Notes under the pieces: generated by a model
What the model was told of the DNA's origin: nothing
The model's database searches: none
What the model saw: only the letters and a program-made list of their open reading frames with translations
DNA from: Alteromonas_F sp964429915
Lineage (GTDB): Bacteria; Pseudomonadota; Gammaproteobacteria; Enterobacterales; Alteromonadaceae
Reading direction: 5' to 3'
DNA length: 64,000 nucleotides
NCBI GenBank assembly: GCA_964429915.1
Contig: CAYSDZ010000012.1
Location: 27,076-91,075, forward strand
Part shown: positions 53,757 to 63,947 of the stretch, piece by piece
Position numbering within the stretch: position 1 is the first letter of the stretch
Layout: the number at the start of each line of letters is the position of its first letter
Translations under genes and position numbers: made by a program

Positions 53757-56378
53757 TTACTTTTTACTTTGTTCAGACCATTTTCCATCGACAAAAAAAG
53801 CAGACCATCCGGTCGCTTTGCCTTTATTGTCTTCGCTCATTACGTATTGTTGTTTAGTTTTGCGACTAAAACGCACAATAGCAAGGTTTCCTTTTGGATC
53901 TTGTTGAGGTGCATCTGCCAAATAGTAAAACTTAGGTGATATCCTGTCTCTAAAACGTGCTAATTCTGCCACTTTGGGAGCACGCGTTTCTCTGTGTTTG
54001 GGAAAGTCATGAGCCGCTAAAAATATACCACTGGCTCCATCTCTTAACACAAAATGAGCGTCTGATTTCTCACACGGTAATTCTGGCAGGTCAACGGGAT
54101 CTTCTTTAGGTGGTGCTGCCTCGCCGTTTTTGAGTAATTTACGCGTATTTTTACACTGTTCATTAGTACAACCAAAATACTTACCGAAGCGGCCATTTTT
54201 CAATTCCATGTTGCTGCCGCACTTATCGCATTCGATAATGGGGCCATCATACCCTTTGATTTTAAACGTTCCTTGCTCAACATAAGTACCTGGACATGTA
54301 GGGGTGTTGCCACATACATGAAGCCGACGTTTTTCATCAACCAAATAGCTGTCCATCGCCGTACCGCAAATATCACATCGTCGCTTAGACCTCAGAGCTT
54401 CGGTTTCCATTTCCTCTTCGTCCGCTCTTACCACTTCTTCACCAGAGGTGAGATTCATTGTGGTTGTGCACCGTTCTTTAGGAGGCAAGTTGTAACCTGA
54501 GCATCCCAAAAACACACCGGTACTGGCAGTGCGAACGTTCATTTTTCTGTCGCAGGTAGTGCACCCTATATCGGTAGCCACGGCCTGATTTTGGCGCATT
54601 CCCCCTTCTTCAGCGGGTTTTTCGGCAGTCGTTAATTTCTTGGAAAAATCATCGTAAAAGCCATTTAATACGGCTTTCCAGCTTTTATTGCCCTCTGCGA
54701 TGTCGTCTAGATGCTGCTCCATGTTGGCAGTAAAATCGAAGCTCATTAAATTGTCAAAATTCTCAACCAATCGGTCGTTGACAATTTCTCCCATTTTCTC
54801 TGCGTAAAAGCGTTTGTTTTCGAGGCGAACATAACCTCTATCTTGAATAGTGGATATGATGCTTGCGTAGGTAGACGGCCGGCCTATTCCGCGCTTTTCC
54901 AACTCTTTTACTAATGATGCCTCGTTAAATCGCGCTACGGGTTTAGTAAAATGTTGCTTTGGATCAAGCTCATTTAAGGTCAGCACATCACCGGGCTTGA
55001 CGTCAGGCAATAACAGCTCTTCTTCGCCTTTTTTTCGTAATTGAGGTTGAACTCGTGTCCAACCATCGAATTTCAAAACGCGGCCTTTTGCTGTCAATTC
55101 ATAATCGCTTGCGCGAACACGCAGCGTCGTAGCATCATATTTTGCAGGTGTCATCTGACAAGCAACAAACTGTCGCCATATCAGTTCGTAAAGACGCTGT
55201 GCGTCTCTTTCCATGTCTTTCAGTGATGAAGCAGTAACAGAAACGCTAGACGGTCTTATTGCTTCGTGCGCTTCCTGAGCGCCCTCTTTACTACCGTAGC
55301 GGATTGGCGAACTAGGTAGATACTGAGAACCGAAGTTATCGTCGATATAAGCCCGACAATTGTCTAAGGCTTCTTGACTCAAATTAGTCGAATCCGTTCG
55401 CATGTAGGTAATGTGACCCGCTTCGTAGAGCCGTTGTGCCATGGTCATGGTTTTCTTAACGCCGAATCCCAAACGAGTGCTCGCAGCTTGTTGCAGGGTC
55501 GAAGTGATGAACGGCGCTGATGGTCGACTTTGGGTGGGTTTTGAATCACGGCTAAGTACCTCGTATTTAGCGTCATTCAACTGCTCAACCGCCGACATTG
55601 TCTGTGTTTCGTTTGTCGGCTTAAACGGGTCGTTTTTATACTTTGCGACTAACATGCGTAAATCAGCTGCGTCAGTCGATAAATTAGCGTGAATATCCCA
55701 AAACTCTTGGGGTACAAACGCTTTTATTTCTCGCTCACGCTCCACCACTAGACGCACAGCCACGGATTGCACGCGGCCCGCAGACAAGCCTCTAGCTACT
55801 TTTTTCCAAAGCAATGGCGAGACCATAAAGCCAACAACTCTATCTAAAAACCGTCTTGCCTGTTGCGCATTTACGCGGTCGACATTCACAGTTCCCGGCG
55901 ATGTAAACGCTTCTTGAATGGCATTTTTTGTAATTTCATTAAATACCACACGCTGATAGGTTTTTCCTTTATTGCCTAATAACTCTTGCAAATGCCATGC
56001 AATAGCCTCTCCTTCTCTATCCAAATCGGTAGCCAGATAGATAGTGTCAGCATCTTTCGCTAGCTTTTTGAGTTCAGTAACAACTTTTTCTTTACCTTGC
56101 AGTATTTCATAGTGTGCTTGCCAATCATTTTCCGGGTCGATACCCATACGATCAACGAGTTTTTTATATTCGTATTGGCGCAGATAATTGTCACGTTTCG
56201 TTTCAGATAATGTTTTTAACTCTTTTGCCGGCTTTTTAGGCGCAACTTTTCCTAAAGCCTTGGTTGGTAGATCTCTAACGTGACCAACACTCGATTTAAC
56301 AATAAAATTTTTACCAAGGTATTTATTTATCGTTTTTGCCTTGGCTGGAGATTCCACTATCACCAATGATTTTGCCAT
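53757..56378 (-). CDS. topA: DNA topoisomerase I
   Basis: Relaxes negative supercoils. 873 residues (E. coli 865). A TOPRIM domain is at the N-terminus (LVIVESPAKAKTINKYLG, DTIYLATDLDREGEAIAW) and the catalytic tyrosine in ITYMRTDSTNLSQEAL. Three or more C4 zinc ribbons lie in the C-terminal part (CTTCDRKMNV, CDICGTAMDSYL, CDKCGSNMELKNGR), and the last about 130 residues have the zinc-lacking domain. It is divergent from astB with about 250 bases in between. Confidence 0.96.
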   Translation of the reverse strand: MAKSLVIVESPAKAKTINKYLGKNFIVKSSVGHVRDLPTKALGKVAPKKPAKELKTLSETKRDNYLRQYEYKKLVDRMGIDPENDWQAHYEILQGKEKVVTELKKLAKDADTIYLATDLDREGEAIAWHLQELLGNKGKTYQRVVFNEITKNAIQEAFTSPGTVNVDRVNAQQARRFLDRVVGFMVSPLLWKKVARGLSAGRVQSVAVRLVVEREREIKAFVPQEFWDIHANLSTDAADLRMLVAKYKNDPFKPTNETQTMSAVEQLNDAKYEVLSRDSKPTQSRPSAPFITSTLQQAASTRLGFGVKKTMTMAQRLYEAGHITYMRTDSTNLSQEALDNCRAYIDDNFGSQYLPSSPIRYGSKEGAQEAHEAIRPSSVSVTASSLKDMERDAQRLYELIWRQFVACQMTPAKYDATTLRVRASDYELTAKGRVLKFDGWTRVQPQLRKKGEEELLLPDVKPGDVLTLNELDPKQHFTKPVARFNEASLVKELEKRGIGRPSTYASIISTIQDRGYVRLENKRFYAEKMGEIVNDRLVENFDNLMSFDFTANMEQHLDDIAEGNKSWKAVLNGFYDDFSKKLTTAEKPAEEGGMRQNQAVATDIGCTTCDRKMNVRTASTGVFLGCSGYNLPPKERCTTTMNLTSGEEVVRADEEEMETEALRSKRRCDICGTAMDSYLVDEKRRLHVCGNTPTCPGTYVEQGTFKIKGYDGPIIECDKCGSNMELKNGRFGKYFGCTNEQCKNTRKLLKNGEAAPPKEDPVDLPELPCEKSDAHFVLRDGASGIFLAAHDFPKHRETRAPKVAELARFRDRISPKFYYLADAPQQDPKGNLAIVRFSRKTKQQYVMSEDNKGKATGWSAFFVDGKWSEQSKK

Positions 56379-56632
56379 TTATGCTTTCATCCTATTGATT
56401 TACTTAGCAAACTAGCGAATTAACACGTTTAAAACGGCACGTAATAACGTTTACGGTCGCTTTTTTCTTTTTTTAGGTATATAGATTATATCCATGGAAA
56501 ACAAGTTCTTCTTTATACTTATTCCACAAACGCTAGTTTTTTAACCATTTTACGGAGTACTTTTTAAACCGCTTCATTGGAAGCGTGGCTAAAATACGTA
56601 TAATGCGGAAAAAATGCGAATGGAAATTCCAA

Positions 56633-57973
56633 ATGAAACACTATGAAGTCAATTTTGATGGCTTAGTTGGCCCGACTCATAACTATGCCGGCTTGTCTTT
56701 TGGCAATGTGGCATCGGTTAATAATGCAAGCTCTATCAGCAACCCAAAGCAAGCGGCCCTGCAAGGTCTCGCTAAAATGAAGGCCTTGTATGATATGGGA
56801 TTACAGCAAGGAATCTTAGCCCCTCAGGAACGGCCCGATATCCACACACTTCGCCGTTTGGGATTTTCTGGCAACGATAAAACCGTCATCGAACAAGCCT
56901 TTACCCAATCACCCAATCTGTTTTTAGCTTGCTGCTCAGCATCAAGTATGTGGACAGCAAATGCCGCCACTGTATCGCCAAGTGCAGATACCTCAGATGG
57001 AAAAATTCACTTTACGCCAGCAAATTTGAGCAATAAATTTCACCGTTCTATAGAAACGAATACAACGGGAAAATTGTTAAAAGCGGTATTTTCTGACCAA
57101 GACACGTTTGCCCATCACCCTGCCTTGCCAAACAGCCCTGCGTTTGGTGATGAAGGCGCAGCGAATCACACTAGGCTATGCTCAAACTATGGTGAAACAG
57201 GGCTTGAAGTTTTTGTATATGGACAACATGCGTTTGATTCAACGAAACCCGCTCCTCAAAAATTCCCTGCTCGACAAACTCTCGAGACAGGTCAAGCTAT
57301 CGCAAGAATGCATGGATTAGACGACAGTAAGATCGTGCATATTCAGCAAAATCCGGCCGTGATCGATAAGGGCGTTTTCCACAATGACGTTATTGCAGTC
57401 GGCAATCGAAATGTCTTGTTTTATCATCAAGAAGCGTTCTTCGATACGGTAGATAGCCTTACCCAAATTAAAGATAAATTCGGCGATGCTCCGTTACATT
57501 TTATTGAAGTAAAATCAAACGAAATTAGCGTAGACGAAGCTATCAAGAGCTACTTGTTTAACACTCAAATTATTTCGCTTTCAGACTCAGAAATGGCGAT
57601 TATCGCGCCAACAGAATGCCGAGATAATCCAAATGTTCATGCGTATTTAAATGCGTTGACGCAACAAGAAACACCTATCAAGCAAGTGTATTATTTCGAT
57701 GTTAAAGACAGCATGAAAAATGGTGGTGGTCCTGCTTGTTTACGATTACGTGTCGCCATGAAAGCGTCGGAATTGAAAGCGGTGAATCAACAAACGTTGA
57801 TGAATGAAAGCAAGTACCACGCACTAACGGCGTGGGTCAACAAGCATTATCGCGATCAATTAAATGTACACGACCTTTGCGATCCACAATTATTGATTGA
57901 GTCTCGTACTGCACTCGATGAACTCACCCAACTTTTAGATTTGGGAAGTGTTTATACATTTCAGCAAGCATAA
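56633..57973 (+). CDS. astB: N-succinylarginine dihydrolase
   Basis: Second step of the arginine succinyltransferase pathway, removing two ammonia and CO2 from succinylarginine. About 446 residues (E. coli 447). It begins MKHYEVNFDGLVGPTHNYAG, and the ATG at 56633 aligns with the family start, so the GTG 48 bases upstream is not used. The catalytic cysteine is in NGGGPACLRLRVAM, and HHPALPNSPAFGDEGAANHT carries the family motif. The other ast genes are absent here, so the pathway is split. Confidence 0.94.
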   Translation: MKHYEVNFDGLVGPTHNYAGLSFGNVASVNNASSISNPKQAALQGLAKMKALYDMGLQQGILAPQERPDIHTLRRLGFSGNDKTVIEQAFTQSPNLFLACCSASSMWTANAATVSPSADTSDGKIHFTPANLSNKFHRSIETNTTGKLLKAVFSDQDTFAHHPALPNSPAFGDEGAANHTRLCSNYGETGLEVFVYGQHAFDSTKPAPQKFPARQTLETGQAIARMHGLDDSKIVHIQQNPAVIDKGVFHNDVIAVGNRNVLFYHQEAFFDTVDSLTQIKDKFGDAPLHFIEVKSNEISVDEAIKSYLFNTQIISLSDSEMAIIAPTECRDNPNVHAYLNALTQQETPIKQVYYFDVKDSMKNGGGPACLRLRVAMKASELKAVNQQTLMNESKYHALTAWVNKHYRDQLNVHDLCDPQLLIESRTALDELTQLLDLGSVYTFQQA

Positions 57974-57979
57974 AAAGTT

Positions 57980-58007
57980 AAAAAAGCGGTTTTCATACCG
58001 CTTTTTT
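57980..58007. terminator. Bidirectional intrinsic terminator after astB
   Basis: Stem AAAAAAGCGGT/ACCGCTTTTTT with a 6-base loop, A-run and T-run on opposite sides, ends astB and the convergent Ig-like gene. Confidence 0.9.
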
Positions 58008-58028
58008 ATCTTTGCTGATTATTTATCG

Positions 58029-60584
58029 CTAATTAAAGTTATTGCATCCTTCTAATACGCCATAAGGACTAGAAGGTGGCGGTGAAGCTTCATTCATTAA
58101 GTCATCTGCCGCAACCGTTAAACCAAAAATCATCGATTCCCTTGACTCAGTGCCATTAGACTGTGCTCTTGCTGTAATACGCGTATTAACCCACTGACCA
58201 AATTGCCTTGGGTAGACCACGTTGACCAATGCTTGACCGTTATCGTCGGTTGTCACTGATGCAGGGGTGATCGTAGCAGCATTGCCCGGTGTGAGTAGTC
58301 CGTCACCATTGGTATCTTCGCCTTCATCGAGCATGCCGTTACCATTTTCGTCTTCGTTCACGCAGGAATCTGTGATGACAGGCACCCAAAATCCAGCGTC
58401 ATCATCAAATGACCATGTACCTTTGAAAAACGCAAACCCGTCAGTTTCGGCCAATGGAAGAATACTCATAGTAACATCTGTGCCTGCAACAGGATTACCA
58501 TCTGAGTCCGTCACAAAAATACTGAACTCTTTACTGTAAGTAGAGTTGTTGGGTGACTCTATGAGGTTTCCTGTACCAAGGGAAATATCAAAGGGAGTAT
58601 CACCCACCGTTAGCGTTGCATCACCTTCAATACTGCCTATAGAAGCTGTAACAAACACTGCCTCATTGGTTGAGGAAGAATTAGACGTATACACCGTCGA
58701 AACCACCCCACTTCTATCTGTTGTACCTTGAGCTGGGCTCAATGAGCCGTTAGATACATCACTGACGCTAAAATTAACAACCTGATTACCCACTCGGTTT
58801 CCTGCGGCATCACGCACAATAGCAGTAATAGTACTGGTTTCACCATCAGGGCCGATAGAATCTGGCGTTGCATCTAACTGGATCGTAGCAGGCTGAGTCG
58901 CGATAAATGCGATTTCAGTTGTCGCTGAAACGCTATTTTCGTCATTATCACGCCCCAACGCTATCACACTGGCTAAGCCCGCATTGTCAGATTCAAGCGT
59001 AAATACCACCTCTCCATTCGCATTTGTGGTAAGTTCGTCATTGGCAATCTCCCCTCTTGACGACGACAATGAAACCCTGCCACCTACAAATGGAACGCCC
59101 TCTCGTAACCAACGTAGCGTAATAGTATGCGGTTCGTTAAGTGGTAAGTCTTCTTCAATGTTATCTATGTTAGGTGCGTCGATAAAACCAAACTCATCTT
59201 CCTGAACGGTGACTTGGAAAGTAGAAGCCGCATTAATAGCACGGGCTGATAAGGTGTAATTCCCTGAGGCAGTCGCAGTAAACATAAAACTTGCCTGTCC
59301 ATTGGTGTTTGTATTGACCTCGGTTTGGCTTAAAAAGGACTGACTTCTATCATTGCCTTCGCTGTCAGTGACCACTAAAGTCACCGCTTCATTTGCTATT
59401 CCTCGATCGGCAGAATCTTGAAGCTGTACCGTATAAGAAGCGCCGTCATTAATAATAATTGAGGTTGCGCCAGAGATGGAAATAGAGGTACCCACTACAG
59501 ACACAGTAATACTTCGCGTTAAATCAGGAAAACCGGCAATAGACCCAGTAACCGTGATGACTCTGTTTTCAGGGTTATTAATTGTGGTTAAGTTGGCACG
59601 AGCTGTTCCTAAGCTATCCGTTACAGGTTGCGTATTTTCAAGCGAAGCTTCACTATCTGCACTAAAATCTACTGCAATATCGTCGAGCAAGATGTTTTGA
59701 GCATTGCGCACGATAGCCGTCAATTCGATGGTGTCTAATCCGCTAGAAGCCAATTGAGCTGCACTGGAAAACAAACTCAAGGATGCAGGCACTTCCACTT
59801 GCGTCGCAGTGCCTTCGCTGTTAAATCCAACCGTTCCACTTTCTCCCGTGCTTACTGAGGCGGTAATTAAACCACTGCCTGAGTCTTCACCGACCACTAG
59901 ACCGATCTGAGCGACACCAGAAGCGTCCGTTAACGCTGTGCCAGCAGTATTATTGAACATGGCTAAACGAGCATCAGAAAGAGTGAATGTAACTAACTCC
60001 CCTTCCAAAGGCACCTGCTCAGAGTTAGTCACTAGCGCGCTTACCACCAAAGGACTTGATTCAGATACGGTATTATTATCAGTACCGTCTTGCCCCGCAA
60101 TTGAAACCGTAATTACTGTAGTATCATCGACCAACACTGGACCCAAAGAAGTAAACCCCACCGAGCCAGTTGCATCATCGATAGAGATAGTTCCAAACAC
60201 TTCACCGCTGCCTGAAGCACTTCCAACTTCAAGATCAATGGTTGCTTGGCCCTCTGAATTAGTCAGTGCTGTGCCTGTGTCATTGTTAAAGCTTGCCAGG
60301 GTAGGGTCTGATAGCGAAAACGTAACTAAGGTATTGGGTAGCGGCATACCTTGCCCGTTATTCGCTTGAGCGGTCACTCTTAAGTTGTTTTGAGAAGACA
60401 ACTCGTTGCCCTCTTCGCCTTCTATCGTACTAATAATTAAAGATAAAGTTGCTGGAGCGTCGTCAACGGGATCGGGTGAATTGTCATCGGTTTCTTCTCT
60501 CGATAAACCACCGCCCCCTCCACATGCAGATAAGACCAATAGCATTACAAATAAGATGAAAAAGTGTGTTACGCGTTGGATCAT
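58029..60584 (-). CDS. Large lipoprotein with repeated bacterial Ig-like domains
   Basis: About 851 residues. The lipoprotein signal is HFFILFVMLLVLSACGGGGG with the lipobox LSAC; the ATG at 60584 follows AGGAAG and is preferred over one 48 bases upstream. Several Big_1/invasin-like repeats follow, each with a NxxGxAxxxL-type strand (TALTNSEGQATIDLEVG, TALTDASGVAQIGLVVG). Near residue 770 a Ca-binding-like stretch is seen (ENGNGMLDEGEDTNGDGLL). The role is probably in the outer membrane at the cell surface or in adhesion; no catalytic motif is seen. Confidence 0.85.
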   Translation of the reverse strand: MIQRVTHFFILFVMLLVLSACGGGGGLSREETDDNSPDPVDDAPATLSLIISTIEGEEGNELSSQNNLRVTAQANNGQGMPLPNTLVTFSLSDPTLASFNNDTGTALTNSEGQATIDLEVGSASGSGEVFGTISIDDATGSVGFTSLGPVLVDDTTVITVSIAGQDGTDNNTVSESSPLVVSALVTNSEQVPLEGELVTFTLSDARLAMFNNTAGTALTDASGVAQIGLVVGEDSGSGLITASVSTGESGTVGFNSEGTATQVEVPASLSLFSSAAQLASSGLDTIELTAIVRNAQNILLDDIAVDFSADSEASLENTQPVTDSLGTARANLTTINNPENRVITVTGSIAGFPDLTRSITVSVVGTSISISGATSIIINDGASYTVQLQDSADRGIANEAVTLVVTDSEGNDRSQSFLSQTEVNTNTNGQASFMFTATASGNYTLSARAINAASTFQVTVQEDEFGFIDAPNIDNIEEDLPLNEPHTITLRWLREGVPFVGGRVSLSSSRGEIANDELTTNANGEVVFTLESDNAGLASVIALGRDNDENSVSATTEIAFIATQPATIQLDATPDSIGPDGETSTITAIVRDAAGNRVGNQVVNFSVSDVSNGSLSPAQGTTDRSGVVSTVYTSNSSSTNEAVFVTASIGSIEGDATLTVGDTPFDISLGTGNLIESPNNSTYSKEFSIFVTDSDGNPVAGTDVTMSILPLAETDGFAFFKGTWSFDDDAGFWVPVITDSCVNEDENGNGMLDEGEDTNGDGLLTPGNAATITPASVTTDDNGQALVNVVYPRQFGQWVNTRITARAQSNGTESRESMIFGLTVAADDLMNEASPPPSSPYGVLEGCNNFN

Positions 60585-60679
60585 GTCTTCCTGGACCTCT
60601 TTTTTTTTAGACATCGAGTCATAATCTGGCAAACTAGGTGCTGAACAACAGATAATGACAATAAATTTCTCGGATTTCT

Positions 60680-61996
60680 ATGGTTAATAGTAATAAAAAA
60701 TTATCACTCACGGTCAAAATTTTTATCGGCATGGTTGTCGGTATCGCCCTTGGCTTACTCATTAGAGTATTACTTAATAATAGCGGAGACTTAGGTACTT
60801 CGGTAGCAACTGGCGAATTTTCATTTTTCGACCTCCTAGTCAACGGCATTTTAGGTACGCTCGGTGCCATGTTCATTGCTAGTTTGAAGATGCTTGTTGT
60901 GCCTTTGGTTTTTGTGTCTCTGGTTTGTGGTACAAGCGCACTCAGTGAGCCAAGTAAGCTTGGCAGGCTTGGAATGAAATCAGTTGGCTTGTATGTCATG
61001 ACAACCTGTATTGCGATTTCTTTAGCCTTATTTTTTGCTTTACTGATTGGTCCTGGCAAAGGCACTGAAGTGCTGACAAGTGCGGCGGAATTTGCACCCA
61101 AACAGCCGCCATCGCTGGGACAAGTGATACTGGATATGATCCCGTCTAATCCCATAAATTCACTCGCTCAAGGTAATATGCTACAAATTATCGTGTTTGC
61201 CGTGTTGTTTGGTTTAGCCATGTCGATGTGTGGTGACGCTGGGAAGCGCCTTAATGCATTTTTCGTTGATATAAACGAGGTGGTTATGAAGTTAGTCAAC
61301 ATCATCATGGCGCTTGCGCCCTATGGCGTGTTTGTATTAATGGCCAAACTATTTGCCTCAACTGGGCTAGATACCATAGAAAAATTAGTCAAATATTTTT
61401 TCTTGTTGCTTTCGTTGCTTATATTACATGCCATAGTAACCTACCCCACACTGCTTAAGCTGTTTACCGGTTTAAGCCCGTTTATTTTATTTAAGAAACT
61501 GAAAAGTTTGGCGCTGTTTGCGTTTTCAACTTCAAGCAGTAGTGCAACCTTGCCTGTCACTATGGCTACGGCCCGAGAAAAGTTAGGTATTGGTAACTCT
61601 GTTACCTCTTTTACGCTTCCACTCGGTGCGACCATCAACATGGATGGCACCGCCATTATGCAAGGAGTGGCAACGGTATTTATTGCTCAAGTGTATGGAA
61701 TTGAACTTTCAGCAACAGATTACTTAATGGTGATCATTACTGCCACGCTTGCTTCAATTGGAACGGCAGGCGTGCCCGGTGTGGGTTTAATTATGCTGGC
61801 TATGGTGCTTCAGCAAGTTAATTTACCCGTTGAAGGGATTGCCTTGATCATCGGTGTTGATCGCTTACTCGACATGACTCGAACGATCGTTAATGTGACC
61901 GGCGATTGCACGGTGGCTTGTATTGTTGCTAAAAGTGAAGGCGAACTTAACACTGAGATCTTTAATGATTTATCGGCAGGCAATAAGTTAAGCTAA
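60680..61996 (+). CDS. Dicarboxylate/amino acid:cation symporter (DAACS family)
   Basis: 438 residues, about eight membrane helices with two re-entrant hairpins. The serine-rich hairpin is FSTSSSSATLPVTMATAREK, with PLGATINMDGTAIMQG, and the second hairpin GTAGVPGVGLIM; VDRLLDMTRTIVNVTGD holds the substrate-binding aspartate/arginine/threonine region. It probably takes up glutamate, aspartate or a C4-dicarboxylate with Na+ or H+. It overlaps lolE tail to tail by 9 bases. Confidence 0.92.
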   Translation: MVNSNKKLSLTVKIFIGMVVGIALGLLIRVLLNNSGDLGTSVATGEFSFFDLLVNGILGTLGAMFIASLKMLVVPLVFVSLVCGTSALSEPSKLGRLGMKSVGLYVMTTCIAISLALFFALLIGPGKGTEVLTSAAEFAPKQPPSLGQVILDMIPSNPINSLAQGNMLQIIVFAVLFGLAMSMCGDAGKRLNAFFVDINEVVMKLVNIIMALAPYGVFVLMAKLFASTGLDTIEKLVKYFFLLLSLLILHAIVTYPTLLKLFTGLSPFILFKKLKSLALFAFSTSSSSATLPVTMATAREKLGIGNSVTSFTLPLGATINMDGTAIMQGVATVFIAQVYGIELSATDYLMVIITATLASIGTAGVPGVGLIMLAMVLQQVNLPVEGIALIIGVDRLLDMTRTIVNVTGDCTVACIVAKSEGELNTEIFNDLSAGNKLS

Positions 61997-63229
61997 AACC
62001 TGTGCCGGTTGGATGCGAGCTGCGCGTCTAGCCGGATAAAACGCCGCAATTAAACTCAAAAACAGGCTAATCACGATTGTAAAAACCACATCGGATAGAT
62101 GCATAGCACTTGGCAAAAAATCGATAAAATAGACCTCTGTAGACAGCAACTTGGTACCGAAAAGTGATTCAATATTGCCAACAATCAATGAAAGATTAGG
62201 TACAACAATCAGTGCAGCAATTACGCCATACGCCGTGCCAAATACACCGTTTAATAAACCTTGAATAAGAAACACAGTCTGAACGAGAGAAGGCGTTGCT
62301 CCCATACTCAATAAAATAGCAATGGACGCCTGTTTTGCTTTTACCCCCATCACTAAACTTGAAACAACGTTAAAGCAAGCGACTGCAATGACCAAAGTAA
62401 GCACAATATAAACCACCACTCTGACTAATTGAATATCTTGGAAAATATGTCCATGAGTGCGAGTCCAGTCAGACATATACACCGCTTGGTCGAAATAGTA
62501 ACCATATTGACGTACCACGCTGTTCGCTTTAAACGGATCATGCATTGTTACTCTAAGACCTTGGACGCCCGATTTTACTGCCATCAACTCTGAAGCTTTA
62601 CTTAAACTAATCAACCCTAACTTACCATCAATCTCGCCTCCCAATTGCAATATCCCTAGTACCGTAAACTGTACTTTTTTTGCTGCTGAGAATTTATTGT
62701 CTTCAGTGTGGGGAGGAATAAGAAAGTCTATGGTATCACCGCGTTGAACCCTCAGTTCATCAGCGATGTGCTTTCCAAGGATCATTCCTGACGGATTTGT
62801 CTTTAGTTCGTTGAGGTCTTCGCTTCTGACCGCAGAAGAGAACATGGTGATTTCGTTAGGTCCAATCGCTAAGCCTGACAATGCAACCGGTTTCAATGTC
62901 TCTTTATGCTGTATTAAGCCAGCTACTTGCGTATAGGGAGTGACGAATTTAACGTTCACATCGTTTTCAAGTTGATTTTTTAAATCTTGCCAATCCCTTA
63001 ATCCATCAGCTGAAACTGCAAAAATTTCACCATGGGGGATCACTGATAACAATTTATCTCGTAGCTCTTTTTCAAATCCGTTCATCACACTTAGCAGCAT
63101 AATGAGTACAAAGCACCCAAGCGCAATACCTGAAATTGCACTGACTGACATAAAAGACAGATAGCCTGATTTGCTTTGGTGTTGCTGTCTGAATTTATTG
63201 GCAATCTGCCAACACAATTGAATATTCAC
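61988..63229 (-). CDS. lolE: Lipoprotein-releasing ABC transporter permease (LolE/LolC type)
   Basis: 413 residues. It has four membrane helices with a large periplasmic loop (about 50-270): MLLSVMNGFEKELRDKLLSV at the first helix, and VYFIDFLPSAMHLSDV before the last, as in E. coli LolE. It extracts mature lipoproteins from the inner membrane for LolA. It overlaps lolD by 4 bases. Only one permease is seen; lolC is not upstream of lolD as it is in E. coli, so this may be a homodimeric permease or lolC is elsewhere. Confidence 0.88.
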   Translation of the reverse strand: MNIQLCWQIANKFRQQHQSKSGYLSFMSVSAISGIALGCFVLIMLLSVMNGFEKELRDKLLSVIPHGEIFAVSADGLRDWQDLKNQLENDVNVKFVTPYTQVAGLIQHKETLKPVALSGLAIGPNEITMFSSAVRSEDLNELKTNPSGMILGKHIADELRVQRGDTIDFLIPPHTEDNKFSAAKKVQFTVLGILQLGGEIDGKLGLISLSKASELMAVKSGVQGLRVTMHDPFKANSVVRQYGYYFDQAVYMSDWTRTHGHIFQDIQLVRVVVYIVLTLVIAVACFNVVSSLVMGVKAKQASIAILLSMGATPSLVQTVFLIQGLLNGVFGTAYGVIAALIVVPNLSLIVGNIESLFGTKLLSTEVYFIDFLPSAMHLSDVVFTIVISLFLSLIAAFYPARRAARIQPAQVLA

Positions 63230-63927
63230 AATGCTTCAAGTTTACCGTTCACTAGCGTCAACGTTCGGTGCATTTTATCTGCAAGCTTGTTGTCATGCGT
63301 CACGATAACTAATGCCATATTCGTTTGTTGTTGAAGAGAGAGAAGCAATTGAAATATCTGCTCGCCCGTTTTGGCGTCTAAGTTACCTGTGGGTTCGTCA
63401 GCAAGCAACACCTTGGGCTTATTAACTATCGCGCGAGCAATCGCAACACGCTGCCTTTCGCCCCCTGAGAGCGCATTAGGCTTATGTGAAGCCCTGTCAG
63501 TGAGCCCTACCAATGCCAAGGCGTCTTGCGCAACGCCCATCGCTTGTTTGGCTTTAATACCTGCTATACGCTGCGGCATAGCCACGTTTTCAAGGGCGGT
63601 AAATTCGGCTAGTAAATGATGAAATTGATAAACAAAACCAAGGTGTTTGTTTCTAAGCTCAGCTTGTTTTTGCTGGTTGCAATCTAATAAAGCGACCTGG
63701 TTGAGCGTCACTTCACCCTTAGAGGGTTTGTCTAGCCCACCTAAAATATGCAACAGCGAGCTTTTTCCTGAGCCTGAAGCACCGACAATAGCCACTCGCT
63801 CAGACTGATGAATACTAAAATTGATATTGTTTAAAACTGAGAGAACACCCTGCCCATCCGAATACGTTTTCGAAATCGAACTACATGATAGTACAGGAAC
63901 GTCTGAGGAAAGTGTTTTGGGTTCCAT
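63226..63927 (-). CDS. lolD: Lipoprotein-releasing ABC transporter ATPase LolD
   Basis: 233 residues. Walker A GASGSGKSSLLH, Q-loop FVYQFHHLLAEFTALENV, signature LSGGERQRVAIARA and Walker B VLLADEPTGNLD are in order, with the switch His in IVTHDNK. FHHLLAEFTALENV is typical for LolD. It energises the permease encoded just downstream. Confidence 0.94.
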   Translation of the reverse strand: MEPKTLSSDVPVLSCSSISKTYSDGQGVLSVLNNINFSIHQSERVAIVGASGSGKSSLLHILGGLDKPSKGEVTLNQVALLDCNQQKQAELRNKHLGFVYQFHHLLAEFTALENVAMPQRIAGIKAKQAMGVAQDALALVGLTDRASHKPNALSGGERQRVAIARAIVNKPKVLLADEPTGNLDAKTGEQIFQLLLSLQQQTNMALVIVTHDNKLADKMHRTLTLVNGKLEAL

Positions 63928-63947
63928 AAAAAGCCATTCTGGGAAGA

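Noticed and set aside
58267..60369. Plus-strand open frames opposite the Ig-like lipoprotein
   Set aside because: They are Ser/Thr/Pro-rich mirror frames of repeated Ig domains and have no start signals.
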